Below, piece by piece: positions 22,087 to 33,018 of a stretch of DNA of 64,000 nt. Made by a program: the position numbers and the translations under genes. The notes under the pieces are model-generated. The model was given only the letters and a program-made list of their open reading frames with translations, was not told the DNA's origin and searched no databases. Numbering within the stretch: position 1 is the stretch's first letter; every line of letters starts with the position of its first letter. The DNA comes from Mortierella hygrophila (lineage: Eukaryota > Mortierellomycota > Mortierellomycetes > Mortierellales > Mortierellaceae): contig JAAAXW010000215.1 in the NCBI GenBank assembly GCA_015680625.1, positions 584 through 64,583 on the forward strand. The letters are read 5' to 3'.

Positions 22087-25000
22087 TTATTCTTTCGCCT
22101 GCTTGGCTAATGATCCAGTCAGCCTGGAGGCACGGAACAAGGACAGCTTCTTGGGTGCCACGTTCCTGTCATCCACAACTTCCGGCTTTACTTCCTCTTC
22201 CTCCTCTTCTTCCTCCTCTTCTTCCTCGTCCTCGTCTTGATCTTCATCATACACTCCAATGACCTCGGCCTCAGGGATAATCATACCTGGAGGAATCACC
22301 ACCTGCTTCTCCCATATTTCCTCAATGTCGTCGCGTGTAAATGCACCATACTGAGCAATCATTGCCTGTCTGCGCTCCTGATACTCACTCACAACCTACT
22401 AGTCGATTGGCCAACAGAAATGGTGAATTAACGTGTCAGTAAAAAGGTCATTTACAGTTGGCGACATTCACTGATAACAATATAGCCAGGCAAATCATAC
22501 CTGACGCATGAGCATATCCTCCTCCAGTTCTTCCTCGTCTACGGGCTCGATCGTATCACGCTCGACAACAGCGCCTTTCAGGAGAGCAGTGTCCTTGAGC
22601 TTGGAGCTTTCCACGGCAGGGATCGTGCGCACAGTAGGCTCAGTCTTGGCCTTGGCTTTTGTGCTCTTTGCTGACGCCTTGACAACTACTGGAGGCTCCC
22701 TCTCAACAACCACGCCGCCCGAGGCGGATCGCGACACCACTGCAGGGGCTGTCGCCCTTGACCGATTGACCGCCTCTTCTTCCTTCGATTGCTCGTCCGA
22801 TAGAAGAACGTTTCTTCCTGGAACTGCTGGCTCTGGCTCCATGCTGGATCTTTGCTGTTGCTGGCGGAACAAAGACGTTTTGCGGCGTCCACCTGATGTT
22901 GGCTCGACAGCAGTGCTTGAGGCGACTGGCTTTGTGAACGTGTTCTCGACCACATCCTTGATAGCGGTAATTGGCACTGGTGCTGGGGAAGGAGGCACAA
23001 CATCCTTGACGACTGCGGGTACATTCCTTTCAACCACCTCGAACACCCCTGGAGCTGACTTGAAACTGGGAGTAGGGGCTTTACGCTCAACGACACGGTC
23101 CGAAATGCCTCCAACTGCAGGTTTGGCCGGGGCACGCTCCTGAACCGTTCCAGCTGCCGCTCCTCCTCCAGCTGCTGCTGCTGCTGCGCGACTTTGGGCA
23201 AACCTAGACATCTTTTTTGGTGCCGGTGCTGGGACTGGCTCTTGCTCGACCTCCATCTCCAAGACAGCGGGTGTCTCTGTTTGTGATCTCGCCTGCTTGA
23301 ACAATGAAACCTTCTTGGGTGCAGGCTTCAACGCCGATTTGAGTGTCGTTGCTTCAGGTTCCGCTGATGGAGTCTCGAAGATGGGTGCCTTGCCAAGCCC
23401 TGATGATCCTCCCGCTCCTGCCGTCATGTTGGCAAAGGTCGATTCCAGGTTCGCCATGTTGACAATTTGGTCCGATCCTGCTGCCCGGACCGACTGTTGC
23501 TTGGCTCTCATCTGGTTGTACAAGTCCGCAGGCGATTTGGGTTTAGGTTTGGCTGCTTCTGCTGTAGCTGTAGCTGTAGCTGTTGCCAAGGGAGTAGGGT
23601 GTGGTCCTGGAGGTGCAGTGGTTGCTGAGCGGACCTGACTAGGAGCAGACATGGCGTCGAACCTCTTGGTCTTGGACATTTGTTCCGCGAAATGAACACC
23701 CTTCTTCGTCTTCTGCGTAGCAGCCCCTCCACTTGATCCTTGAACCCGCGCGACCTCCTCTTCATCTTCATCCTCCTCGTTTCCAGAGTGCTCCCAGACT
23801 TCCTCCTCATATTCCTCGTCCGAATCTAGAGCCTTGGGTCTGAATTCATCCTCACTCTCGCCATCATCATCTACATCATCATACTCGTCTGACTCTGTGT
23901 CTTCGTCCGATGTGACGTCCTCGCCAGCCTCACGACGGCGCTCCCTTTCTTCATCTTCGCGCTCCAACTCTTCAATCCGATCCAAGATGGCTCTATCTCT
24001 CGCTTGTTCCTCAGGTGTCTTTTGAGAACCGGGCAAAATCTGAACAGCCTCCGTTTTGGCGCCCGTTGCCTCCTCCATTTCGACGTTCGTTGCCACCTCC
24101 TCCGTGTTGACGTTCGTATCCTTCTTCTCCTCCTCCTTCTCCTCCTCCTTCTCGTCAACACCCTTATCTCCTTCACCAGTGTCGCCACGCCGTTCCTGTT
24201 CCTCCTTCTCGTCCTGAAGTTCCAGTTCTGCGATACGATCCAGCATAGCCTTGTCCCTTGCCTGTTCCTCGGCTGTCTTTTGAGAACCGCGCTTGCCCTG
24301 AGCCTTCTTGGCCTTGGCAGCTTTTTCCTCTTCGTCGTCCGAAAAGTATGGTTCCGTGATCTCAACAATTGGCAGTCCTTCTTCATTGTACTATTTACGA
24401 ACAAAGACAACAGTATAATCACACATTAGCCATTACGTTATTCGAATGCTCACGAATATATTGCGGCGGCGCCCATAGTGTAACTTAGCTCTTACCTCCT
24501 GTCCTCCAAGAAGACCTGGAGCCATGCCACTCTTGTTACGAATCTCGTCCTCCTGTGCCTTCAGCTTTTCAATGTTCTCCTGCACCACTATTAAAAATAA
24601 AGAAGACGCGGTAGATGATTAGCTTTTACTTTCACAGATTAAACTTTCCCGACTCAAAAGTGAGAAAAACAGTAGAAAACATAGACTTACACTCCATGCG
24701 CCTATCAACAATTTCCGCTGCTTGGACAGCCGACCGATCAACAAACCAGTTGTCGCCCAACATCACCAGAACCTCGTTCGTATGGATAATCTTTCCAGGC
24801 ATGAACGCCAAATTACCGATGGGCACCTATTACAAGTAGGGAAAAAAACCCCCCATCACACATGAATGTTAGGTCCCAAACTTTTAGGCCAGCTGCGATA
24901 GCTATTTTTTTCTTCTTCGTGAAATACATTGTCTACACGCACCATGACGGGGTGGGAGATCTCCTTGGGGAGGTCCAAGAGGGTGGTTTTGAGAGCCTGA

Positions 25001-25131
25001 TAATCAGATTCGTAGTTCTTCCACCTGGCGAGCTCCTCGTCTAGTTGAGACAGTGCTGCCGAGAACTTTGAGAAGTAGTTGGCGAGCTCTGATGTTTCTG
25101 CTGCGCGATCGGGTTCCTGTGAGCGATCCAT
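22087..25131 (-). CDS. BUD27: Unconventional prefoldin RPB5 interactor (URI/Bud27) homologue
   Basis: URI is a prefoldin-like chaperone that binds Rpb5 and helps assemble RNA polymerases. Exons 24943-25131, 24691-24826, 24496-24587, 22501-24390 and 22087-22395 join in phase to 871 residues. Residues about 1-135 form the alpha-prefoldin domain; exon 2 is diagnostic (LAFMPGKIIHTNEV, LLGDNWF-like MLGDNWF, then VDRRME). The rest is highly acidic and low in complexity. A module with core GSQKTxEEQARD and LDRIxELExxDE occurs twice (residues about 174-200 and 260-288). A basic Ser-Phe motif occurs four times (PKKVSLFKQAR, PKKMSRFAQSR, RRKTSLFRQQQ, PKKLSLFRASR), the last near the C-terminus. Longer than yeast Bud27 because of the acidic repeats. 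Start chosen at the first ATG before the prefoldin helix. Confidence 0.88.
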
Positions 25132-25412
25132 CGTAAATTGTAGGGAAGGTGTATGTGGAATGAAGAGAAAGAGGAGAAGTGATTCGCAACCGTGTGCCAC
25201 CTTTTCTACTTTTTTTTTTTGTTGCTGACAGAATGAAGCAGTCACTCCACCTTTTCCTTCAAAATTCAAAGCAATTGTCCTCGCGAAATGTGAAAATGAA
25301 ATGTGTATTGTTGATGCGTTCGCTCGTCGTTATTGGCTTCCTACTCCATTGTACGCCACCGTTCCTATCTAATGCCTCCTATCCAAGGTGCTACTGCAAC
25401 TATATCTCTCTC

Positions 25413-26893
25413 TTAAACTGCAACAAACAGCTTCAAGAGTCCTTGGGCATAGCTGACAATCTCCATGGCGCCCATCTTACTGTCTCCAAAGACACGGTCG
25501 ACAAACGTGATGGGGACCTCTCCGATGGTATAGTTGAACTGTCTGGCACGGACCATCATCTCCATCTGGAAGACATAGCCCTTGGAGATGCACGAGTTGA
25601 TCAGTTGGGTCAACACCTCCTTCTTGTACAGGCGGAAACTTCCAGTCAAATCAGACACGCCAGGGCGAAGCAACACTGAAGCTAAGAAGTTAGCTCCACG
25701 GCTATTTTTCAATAGAAGAGATCAGTAGCACATTTAGTTAGACATTGTTGGTGAAGTTGCTTCCAGAATATCAAAATCAGAGTCGCTGTCGATATATGCA
25801 ATTCATCCATGCTTCCTTGCCTGATAATCTTGCGCTTCAGATCCCAGCCATAGACACCGCCGTTACCGGCATAGCGGGTTCCAGTGACAACGTCCAAGTC
25901 CTTGGACTGCTGAAGACTAATAAATAGATAGTATTGAAAAACATGACGCTGTTAGGTGATATTTTCGCGAGACGATGTAACGAAGGCTCGAATGTAGTAC
26001 GCTCATCCACTTTTGACTTACCGAATCATCTCGGGGATGAACTTGGGCTGTTGTCATACAAGCAATTGAACAGTATAGGAGCATCTGTCAGCTTTCATCT
26101 TTCGTGAAACAAGCGATCTCATTTCCTCAATGTAACCATATCCTGCAGCCCAAGTACAAAATATCCGTCAAACAGTCGATCCTTACGTGGTGGGACATGT
26201 CAGCATCCAGAATGAAGATAAAGTCGCCAGTAGCGTGCTGAATTCCGTGGACGTATGCGGTACCTACGAATGACCAAACAAAAGTGCCATAACTCATTTG
26301 TTAACTTGGGGTCGCTGGGACGTGTCTCATGATATACTCTCCCGCATCTCTCTGAATTGATCGTCTTCGCTCTTACCGAGTCCAAGCTTTCCGGCACGAG
26401 GTCTCAAAACCTACAGATAATACATTGCCAGAACAAATGCATGTAAGAAATAAAACTATGGCATATTCCTCTCCCGCGCCCAAAATCACCAGCCTTAGTT
26501 ACTTACAATCCTGTTCTCGCCATAGATCTTTTGAAGCTCCTGAGCAACCTCCAAGGTCTTGTCAGGACTGCCGTCGTCAATGATGATAATCTCATAGTCA
26601 ATGTCGCTACAAAATACGTATGAAACCAAGCAGATCGCGAAAAAGATGTTAGACTCTCGTTCTTCTTCCCTTCATCTTCCAAGTCTCGCATGCCGTTCTT
26701 ATGAGACATCAGGTCTATTCAACAAAAGAATCAGCCTTCACAAAAAGGACGCGAAGGCGCGCAAAAAGTAAAACAGAGAGATGAAAACATACTTCTCGTG
26801 GAAAGTCTTGGTGAGAAGCCAAATAATGATGGGCAGGTTCTCCCTCTCGTTGTAGGTGGGGAGGAGGACAGAGTACTTGTGTTGGCTGCTCAT
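25413..26893 (-). CDS. DPM1: Dolichol-phosphate mannosyltransferase catalytic subunit
   Basis: Makes Dol-P-Man from GDP-mannose and dolichyl phosphate at the ER membrane, the donor for N-glycans, GPI anchors and PMT enzymes. Exons 26793-26893, 26507-26606, 26377-26410, 26187-26263, 26022-26047, 25821-25916 and 25413-25701 give 240 residues. GT-A glycosyltransferase motifs: SVLLPTYNERENLP, IIIIDDGSPD (Asp44-Asp45), the metal-binding DADMSHH (Asp98, Asp100), VTGTRYAGNGGVYGWD and LTGSFRLYKKEVL. There is no C-terminal membrane helix, so it is the S. pombe/animal class, which needs DPM2 and DPM3 subunits. Intron 6 starts with GC (donor GCAAGG at 25820) and ends in AG; homology (RKIIS then RGANF) requires this site. 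Exons of 26 and 34 bp are unusually short. Confidence 0.92.
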
Positions 26894-27207
26894 GGTTGAA
26901 TTGTGAGAAAGATGATGATGGGGTTGCTGATGGAGGTTAATGTAGGGTGATTGGAGGAGGGGAGTTGTGGCGGTGGTGTGGTCGTCGAGGATGTTGATGC
27001 TGACAGAGTCGTTGCTGTGTTCTCGTTGATGAGGGTTGGTGAAAGAAGCAGAAGAAGTCGCGAGTGGGAGGGACATCAATGGAAAATATGACGAGGAAGC
27101 GAAAAAAAGGGTGGTTCCCAGACGAAGATATGTGTTCGTTTCTGGCTCCTTGATGCATTAAACCCTGTATCACGTGGCGTTGAATTTTAATTCAGTCTAT
27201 CAACTAT

Positions 27208-28642
27208 CTATTTTGCTGGCGCAGACGAGGAGGAAGCTGCTGCTGCTGCTGCCTTAGTTTCCGTCAAGCTGGGACCCTGGGTGGCAGGTGTAAAAGTTGC
27301 GAACATGAGGTACGAGGTATGGCCACGCTGCTCGGCTGGGAGACGGGTCACCACCACATTCTTGGGCTCAATTCTCTCCCTTGGCTCAGCTTCGGAAGCA
27401 GAGGCAGTTGTCTCTGATCCAATGACGGGTGTTGAGACCGTTGTCGACACACTGTCCTCCATCTCAGATTCTGTGGTAGAGCTGGGAGTAGCCGCTGCGG
27501 ATGACAGGTTGCTGTCATCAACTGAAGGTTCCACCTTGATGCTCTTGTTGATATGACCACTGCTGCTCTCTTCATCCTGAGTGTTGTTGTTGTTATCGTC
27601 ACGAACCACGCGAGGGGCGGCACGCTTTCTCTTCTTCTCAACCGCCCGCTGCTTCTCCATGGCTTCGTCAATGGTCCACATAGGGATCACTCGGATCTCG
27701 TTGAAGCGGATCAAGCACTCGTACATCTGAATGTCGACAAATCCTTGCTCAGTCAATGCTGTGACAGTCCTGGAGATCTGCTCGATACAAGGACTGAATG
27801 TGCAAATCTTGCCGACCTTATTCTGCTTAAACGCCTTCTTCGCTGATGCCACCGCCTCCCAAGGTGCAGGCAAATCCAAAAAAACTATTGCAAGAGAAGT
27901 CAATACACAGCATTAGAAAAGTTCTCACTCCTAGAACCATACTGTGTTGATTATTGCCACCAGGTCCAATGGGTCAAATGACACTTACCGGCGTCGACCT
28001 TGTTCTCGAGGTCAAATCCATCCTTGCAGACATCTCTGCAACGCAGGGTAACCAGATCTGACAATCCATGCTCCTCAAACTCCTTCTTGGCAGCATTGAC
28101 ACGCTCCTGATGGTACTCGAACGAGTACAAATGTCCATGGGGTGCCAACGTCCTAGCAATCGAGTGCGAGAACGATCCCGATCCAGTTCCAGACTCAATC
28201 ATCGACATTCCAGGCTTGAGGTTCAAATAGTTCATGACGAACGAGATATCGGCAATATACAAGATCTGGGTCCGGTGAGGCAAGACCAATGTCCAGAGTT
28301 CCGGGGTAGGGTAGAGCAAGAAGAGGAATCCGCGGCCGGTGTTTGAGCCGAGCTTTGTGCCATACTCCAGTCCGATCATGTCCGAATGCTTGTAGTTTCC
28401 GAATTTGCAGTTGAAGTACTCTCCATCTTTAACGCGGATAATGCTCATGTTCTCCTTACTCTATTTGAATTAGGCGTAAATGGATAGTTGGTTAGCAACT
28501 TTGGTCGATTGTTGTCGTTCGTTTGTTGTGTTTATGAGGACAGATATCATACCAGGTACATGACGACATTGTCGCCTTCCTCGATGGTGTTGTTTTTCTT
28601 GTAGGTGGCGAAGCTCTGCTTCTCGACTGCTGTTTCGCTCAT
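27208..28642 (-). CDS. TRM61: tRNA (adenine58-N1)-methyltransferase catalytic subunit Trm61
   Basis: With Trm6 it methylates A58 in the T-loop of tRNAs, including initiator tRNA, in the nucleus. Exons 28553-28642, 27989-28460 and 27208-27884 join to 412 residues. The N-terminal beta domain has the family features EGDNVVMYL, KFGNYKHSDMIG and EYGTKLGSNTGRGF. The SAM site is ESGTGSGSFSHS (motif I, GTGSGS at about 121-126), followed by the FEYHQERV loop. The catalytic DLPAPW motif begins at Asp191, directly after the second splice junction. After the conserved QMYECLIRFNEIR and W-containing segment comes a Ser/Thr/Glu-rich, probably disordered insertion (about 245-345) that is not part of the core fold, then a conserved-looking RTSYLMFATF-type end (here HTSYLMFATF). 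It shares a 259-bp divergent promoter with the downstream Rpr2-type gene. Confidence 0.92.
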
Positions 28643-28901
28643 GATGGATGCTGGAAGGAGGATGTGGATGGGTTTGGGTGTGATGGTAACAACGACAGGG
28701 ACAACCATGCAAGCGATCGCCTTTGTCTCCAAGAAAAAAAGAAAAAGAAAAACGAGGCAGTCACATCAAACGCTGTTTTGTGTTTGTGTGGCTGAAATCC
28801 AGTTAACCTTCAAACTACAGCTCAACTTTCAACTTTCGCCTCAACGCCAAACTCAACCAAGGACGAAGGACACCGCCAACATCCCAACAACAACAACAAC
28901 C

Positions 28902-30242
28902 ATGAGCGACGCGAACAGCAAAGTGGCACGGCTACAATTCCTCTGGAAGGCATCCCACCTCCTTCTCACCCAATGTCCCGGCGCATCATCCCACTACATG
29001 TCCCAGTTCCTCTCCCTCGCCAACGACCAAGACCTCCGCCTTCACGAGGATATCCAAACAAGGTCCTGTGCCGCCTGTGGGACCATCTTTATCCCTGGCG
29101 TCAATTCTAAAGTCAGAGTCGTCCCTGTGGCCGAGACGCGTGCTAAGCGAGAGAAACGGAAACGGGTCGAGCGCAAGAAGGCTAAACAGGACAAGAGGAA
29201 GCGCCTGGAGAAGGCGCAGGAAGCGGCGGAAGGATTTGATCAGGCCGCGGTTTCTTCTGAGGGCCACTCTACAACAACAATAACAACGAGTCAACCAGCG
29301 GGACCGGGACTAGACACTACCAAGACTGCAACAACAACCACAACAACAACAACAGCAGCAACAGCCAAATCGTCACATCAGGCACCACCACATCCCAAAA
29401 AAATCATCCGCATTACACCCCACACAGAACTCGCTCAACAGCAGCAGCAACAACAAACCCAGCAACGCATCAACATCCGCAACGGCTCCACTGCTACCGC
29501 TAACTCCTCAAAACCCGACAAACACGCCAACCAGATCCTAAACCACATCATCTACTCCTGTCAACGCTGCGATCGCATCACAGAACTGCCTGGAACCAAG
29601 GAAGGCATTCTCAATACCCGTGTCAAGGTCACTAAACCAGTCTCGCAACGAAGGAAACTTAAGGATATCCAGAAGCAACAACAACAACAACAGCAACAGC
29701 AACAGCAGCAACTACAGGAACCTGTCGCCGTTGGAGCCACCCCTACTTCAGTGGCAAGCACGAACCCTTCAACACCAACATCAACAACATTAGGGTTTCA
29801 ACCATTCAATACAATCACGTCCGCAAAATCTTCACCCAAACTACCAATTACGCCGACCAACAACAACAACACAAACGTAAAGCGACCTGCTTTCTCTCAT
29901 TCTTCACCATCTCCAGCAGCGGGGCCAGGACACCAGGACCTAAAACGGACAAAGTACTCTGTCTCTTTACCGGCTTCGCCCACCACAGGACTCTCAAGAG
30001 CAACATCCGGAGCACCCTCTGCGGCAACATCTCCAGCAGCCTCACCTCGCCCCTTTGGGCCGGACGACAAGAAATCTGGTCTCGGTGGCGGTGGTGGAAA
30101 CAATAAGAAGAAAAAGAAAGGTGGTCTTATCAGCATGCTCGCCAACCAAAAACCCAAGGACTCTGACGCAGGTGCTGGTGGATCTAACGGTGGCAGTGGT
30201 GGTGGTGACAGTGTCCTCGCCAACTTTTTGATGGGTCTCTAA
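28902..30242 (+). CDS. RNase P/MRP zinc-ribbon subunit family (Rpr2/Rpp21/Snm1)
   Basis: This family supplies a small zinc-ribbon subunit of RNase P or RNase MRP. Single exon, 446 residues. Residues 1-75 carry the helical N-terminus (LQFLWKASHLLL, NDQDLRLHEDI) and the first zinc half-site CAAC (Cys56, Cys59) with the PGVNSKVRV continuation. The second half-site, CQRC (Cys220, Cys223), with flanking IIYSCQRCDRITELPG, is separated by about 160 residues that include a Lys/Arg-rich coiled-coil-like segment, a poly-Thr run and a polyQ run. The C-terminus has another polyQ, a low-complexity Ser/Thr/Pro region, and ends Gly-rich. Known family members are mostly about 120-200 residues, so this one is greatly expanded. 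Whether it serves RNase P or MRP cannot be told. Poly(A) signal AATAAA at 30283; convergent with AsnRS 154 bp away. Confidence 0.75.
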   Translation: MSDANSKVARLQFLWKASHLLLTQCPGASSHYMSQFLSLANDQDLRLHEDIQTRSCAACGTIFIPGVNSKVRVVPVAETRAKREKRKRVERKKAKQDKRKRLEKAQEAAEGFDQAAVSSEGHSTTTITTSQPAGPGLDTTKTATTTTTTTTAATAKSSHQAPPHPKKIIRITPHTELAQQQQQQQTQQRINIRNGSTATANSSKPDKHANQILNHIIYSCQRCDRITELPGTKEGILNTRVKVTKPVSQRRKLKDIQKQQQQQQQQQQQQLQEPVAVGATPTSVASTNPSTPTSTTLGFQPFNTITSAKSSPKLPITPTNNNNTNVKRPAFSHSSPSPAAGPGHQDLKRTKYSVSLPASPTTGLSRATSGAPSAATSPAASPRPFGPDDKKSGLGGGGGNNKKKKKGGLISMLANQKPKDSDAGAGGSNGGSGGGDSVLANFLMGL

Positions 30243-30282
30243 CCCCTCTCTCTCTCTCTCTCTCTCTTTCTGTCCCAACAAC

Positions 30283-30288
30283 AATAAA
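30283..30288 (+). terminator. Poly(A) signal of the Rpr2-type gene
   Basis: AATAAA about 40 bases after the stop codon, following a CT dinucleotide run (about 30246-30270). Confidence 0.5.
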
Positions 30289-30396
30289 TGATCAGAAAAC
30301 AACAGCAACTGCACCATCGTCTGTAAAAAAAAGGACATTCATTATTTAGAAGGAAGACACACTCTAAAATGAAAAATCTGTAGACCTGTGCGATAT

Positions 30397-32809
30397 CTAA
30401 GGGAAAGCACGGCCAGTGAATCTAGGGTACAAGCAAGCATCACGGACGGTGTGGAGGTTCAACAACCAGGCAATGTAACGCTCAACACCAAGACCGAATC
30501 CTCCGTGCTCCGAGGTTCCGTACTTGCGCTGTTCGGTGAACCAGTAGTAAGGGTTGGGGTCAAGACCCTCACGAATGTAGGCGGCCATCAACTCCTCCAA
30601 GTCAGAAATACGCATCGATCCTCCGACAATCTCTCCAACACCGGGCATCAACACATCGACCGACTCGGTCAAGGCGTTGTTCTCGGGGCAGCGCTTCATG
30701 TAGAACGACTTGATCTCGGCAGGGAAGCGGCACAAGAAGATAGGGCGGTTGATCTTGTCGGTCATGGCACGCTCGGGAGCCTCGGGGATATCCTCACCAA
30801 CCTCGTAGAAAGTACCGTCCTCCTTCTTGATGTCGTTGTCCTTCAAGTACTGGATGGCCTCGGTATAATCCATGCGCAAGAAGGGGCGCTCGGGCTTCTT
30901 GAAGCCGGGGTTGAGCTTGTAAACAATTTCGGCAGAGGGCTTGTGGGCCAAGGTGCGGTCAATGACATCGCAGACCATCTCCTCCAACTGCTCGAGCAAA
31001 TCGTTAAAGGAAATGAAAGCCATCTCAGCCTCGCAATGGGTGTACTCGGACAAGTGGCGACGGGTGTGGGACTTCTCGGCACGGAAGGACTCGGCCAAGC
31101 AGTAGACATCTCCCAAGGAGGGAAGGCAGGTCTCCAAGTACAACTGGGAGGACTGAGTCAAGTAAGCCTTCTCGTTGTAGTAGTTGAGCTCGAACAAGGT
31201 CGAACCTCCCTCGACCGAGGTCTGGACCATGGCGGGGGGAGTGACCTCAGTGAAGCCGCGGTTGTCGAAGTGGTCGCGGAAGGCCTTCATGACCTGAGAG
31301 CGGACCTTCAAGATGCCGGAAGCCTTCTCCTCGCGCAAGACCAAGTGACGGAGATCGTACTTGACGGAGGGGTCAGAGTTCTCGTTAACCTTGTTGGACA
31401 TGGCCTCCTCGCCACCAGGGGCCTTTCCAATGCACTCCCAGTAGTCAACAGTCAACTCGTGGTTATCAGGTGCCTATTTGTTGTAATAATACAAGGGAAG
31501 GTTGTTAGTTATATGGCAATCATGAACAAGATCTTCATGCCCATAGCATGCTCCGTCATCAGATAAAACAATGGTCGTATTGTTGAAAATGTCCACATAC
31601 AGTCTTGCCCTCGGGGAGCTCGTTAATGACACCATAGACGGTGACGGTCGACTCGAGAGTAAGGGTAAGAGCATCGAAGGTTTGGCACTATTTTCCGATT
31701 CGTTCGAACAAAGCAATGGAAACGTATTAGCAACGAGTTTCTTAGTTATCGCAATTCATGGAGATAACAATTATCCTGAAAAGGTCAAGCAATCCCACGG
31801 AAAAACAACTTACAAGGGTATCGGTGAGGACGCACTGGAGGTATCCGGTACCGTCTCTGAGAATGATGAAGGTCATGTTCTTTCCCTGGACACGGAGACG
31901 GTGAACCCATCCCGAGACCTTGACGCGCTTGCCTCTGTTCTCAACACCGTTTCTGATCTTGATCTTCTGGGCAACGGGCAAGGCAGGGTTCTCAGTCAAG
32001 ACAATGGCCTTGGCAGCCTCCAAGACGCGCTCACGCTCATCGGCAGCAGCCTTATCCTTAGCAGCCTGCTCAGAGGCCTGCTCGGCCTGCTTCTTGGCCT
32101 TCTTCTCGAGCTCAGCGACCTTCTTGACGGCCTTCTTCAAGGCAGCTCCGGAGATGGGGACGTAGGCAGAGACCTCGTCAGTGCCGGCAGCAGCGGCCTT
32201 CCAGACCAAGATCTTGGCGCTATCACCGTGAACCTGAAGGGCTCTGGCTGCGGTCTGGTAGGGGAGCTCGGCGGAACCGTTGCCGGTCTCGTCATGGCCC
32301 TTGGTCTCGTCGACGTGAGCGACTACTTGAGAATAGTTATGAAGAGAATGGTTAAGAGATGCTATTTTTTTTCCTGTGTGGTTGTTGGGTATCGCAGGCA
32401 CGGTAGAGCTTATCAATTGAAGAAGGAATGATACGTCCTCGCTTTGAAGGGGAATAAGGTCGTTCTATCTCCGTCGGGGAGTTCCTTTTTGCTGTCGTTG
32501 TCGGGCTCTTTTGTTATTCCCTCTAATCCATCAATCCGACGACTTCTTCTTCCATGAGCCTACCACTCTCTCCACATTAAGTAGGATGACAGAGTGCTGC
32601 CGTTGTTGTTATTGTTGTTGGGTCCTGAACGTTGCCCGCCGCCTTGACTTTGCTTCGTCCATTGCTGGCCAGTGAATGCTCGAGGGGGAGGAACGGGTGG
32701 GTGTCGAGCCCTTTTTCGATTCCCAAAAGAGGAAGGGCGAGAGGGTAGTCCTGCCATGATCATTACCAGCGTTGAGGGAGAGGGAATCGACGGCGATAGT
32801 GTCGGCCAT
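30397..32809 (-). CDS. DED81: Asparaginyl-tRNA synthetase, cytoplasmic
   Basis: Class IIb aminoacyl-tRNA synthetase charging tRNA-Asn. Exons 32767-32809, 31814-32322, 31601-31687 and 30397-31473 join in phase to 571 residues. A eukaryote-specific N-terminal extension is followed by a Lys/Ala/Glu-rich helical linker (KKAVKKVAELEKKAKKQ). The OB-fold anticodon-binding domain starts with GKRVKVSGWVHRLR and FIILRDGTGYLQCVL. The catalytic domain has motif 1 (GFTEVTPPAMVQ), TQSSQLYLET, motif 2 (FRAEKSHTRRHLSEYTHCEAE) and motif 3 (GFGLGVERYIAWLL), ending YPRFTGRAFP; human AsnRS ends similarly with RCTP. The 444-bp first intron separates a 14-codon leader exon. It is divergent from the acidic gene at 33019, 209 bp between start codons. 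Confidence 0.95.
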
Positions 32810-33018
32810 GGTTGTGGTATACGAAAAAAGAGGATGAGAGATTGATAAAGAAAAAGAAGAAAGAAAAAAAAGGCGAAAACGAGTTTTTGAAACAGCTGCT
32901 TTTATGGTTGTTTATCAGCACTTTGATCAGGTCACGTGGGTGTTGACTCACGACGTTCTTTTGGCGAGAAGAAGATTCGAAGGGGAAATCTCATCTCGAA
33001 ACCAAACAACAAACACAC
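32810..33018. promoter_or_regulatory. Bidirectional promoter, AsnRS / acidic protein gene
   Basis: Only 209 bp separate the two start codons. It includes an A-rich tract (32840-32880) that is T-rich on the AsnRS coding strand, and a TCACGTGG E-box-like core at about 32932-32939 (CACGTG). No other motif is evident. Confidence 0.4.

Noticed and set aside
28605..28901. In-frame upstream extension of the Rpr2-type protein
   Set aside because: It overlaps the divergent TRM61 start region; the ATG at 28902 directly precedes the conserved domain.
30388..32431. Long plus-strand frames across the AsnRS region
   Set aside because: They are antisense to conserved synthetase exons and show Gly/Leu/Val-rich shadow composition.
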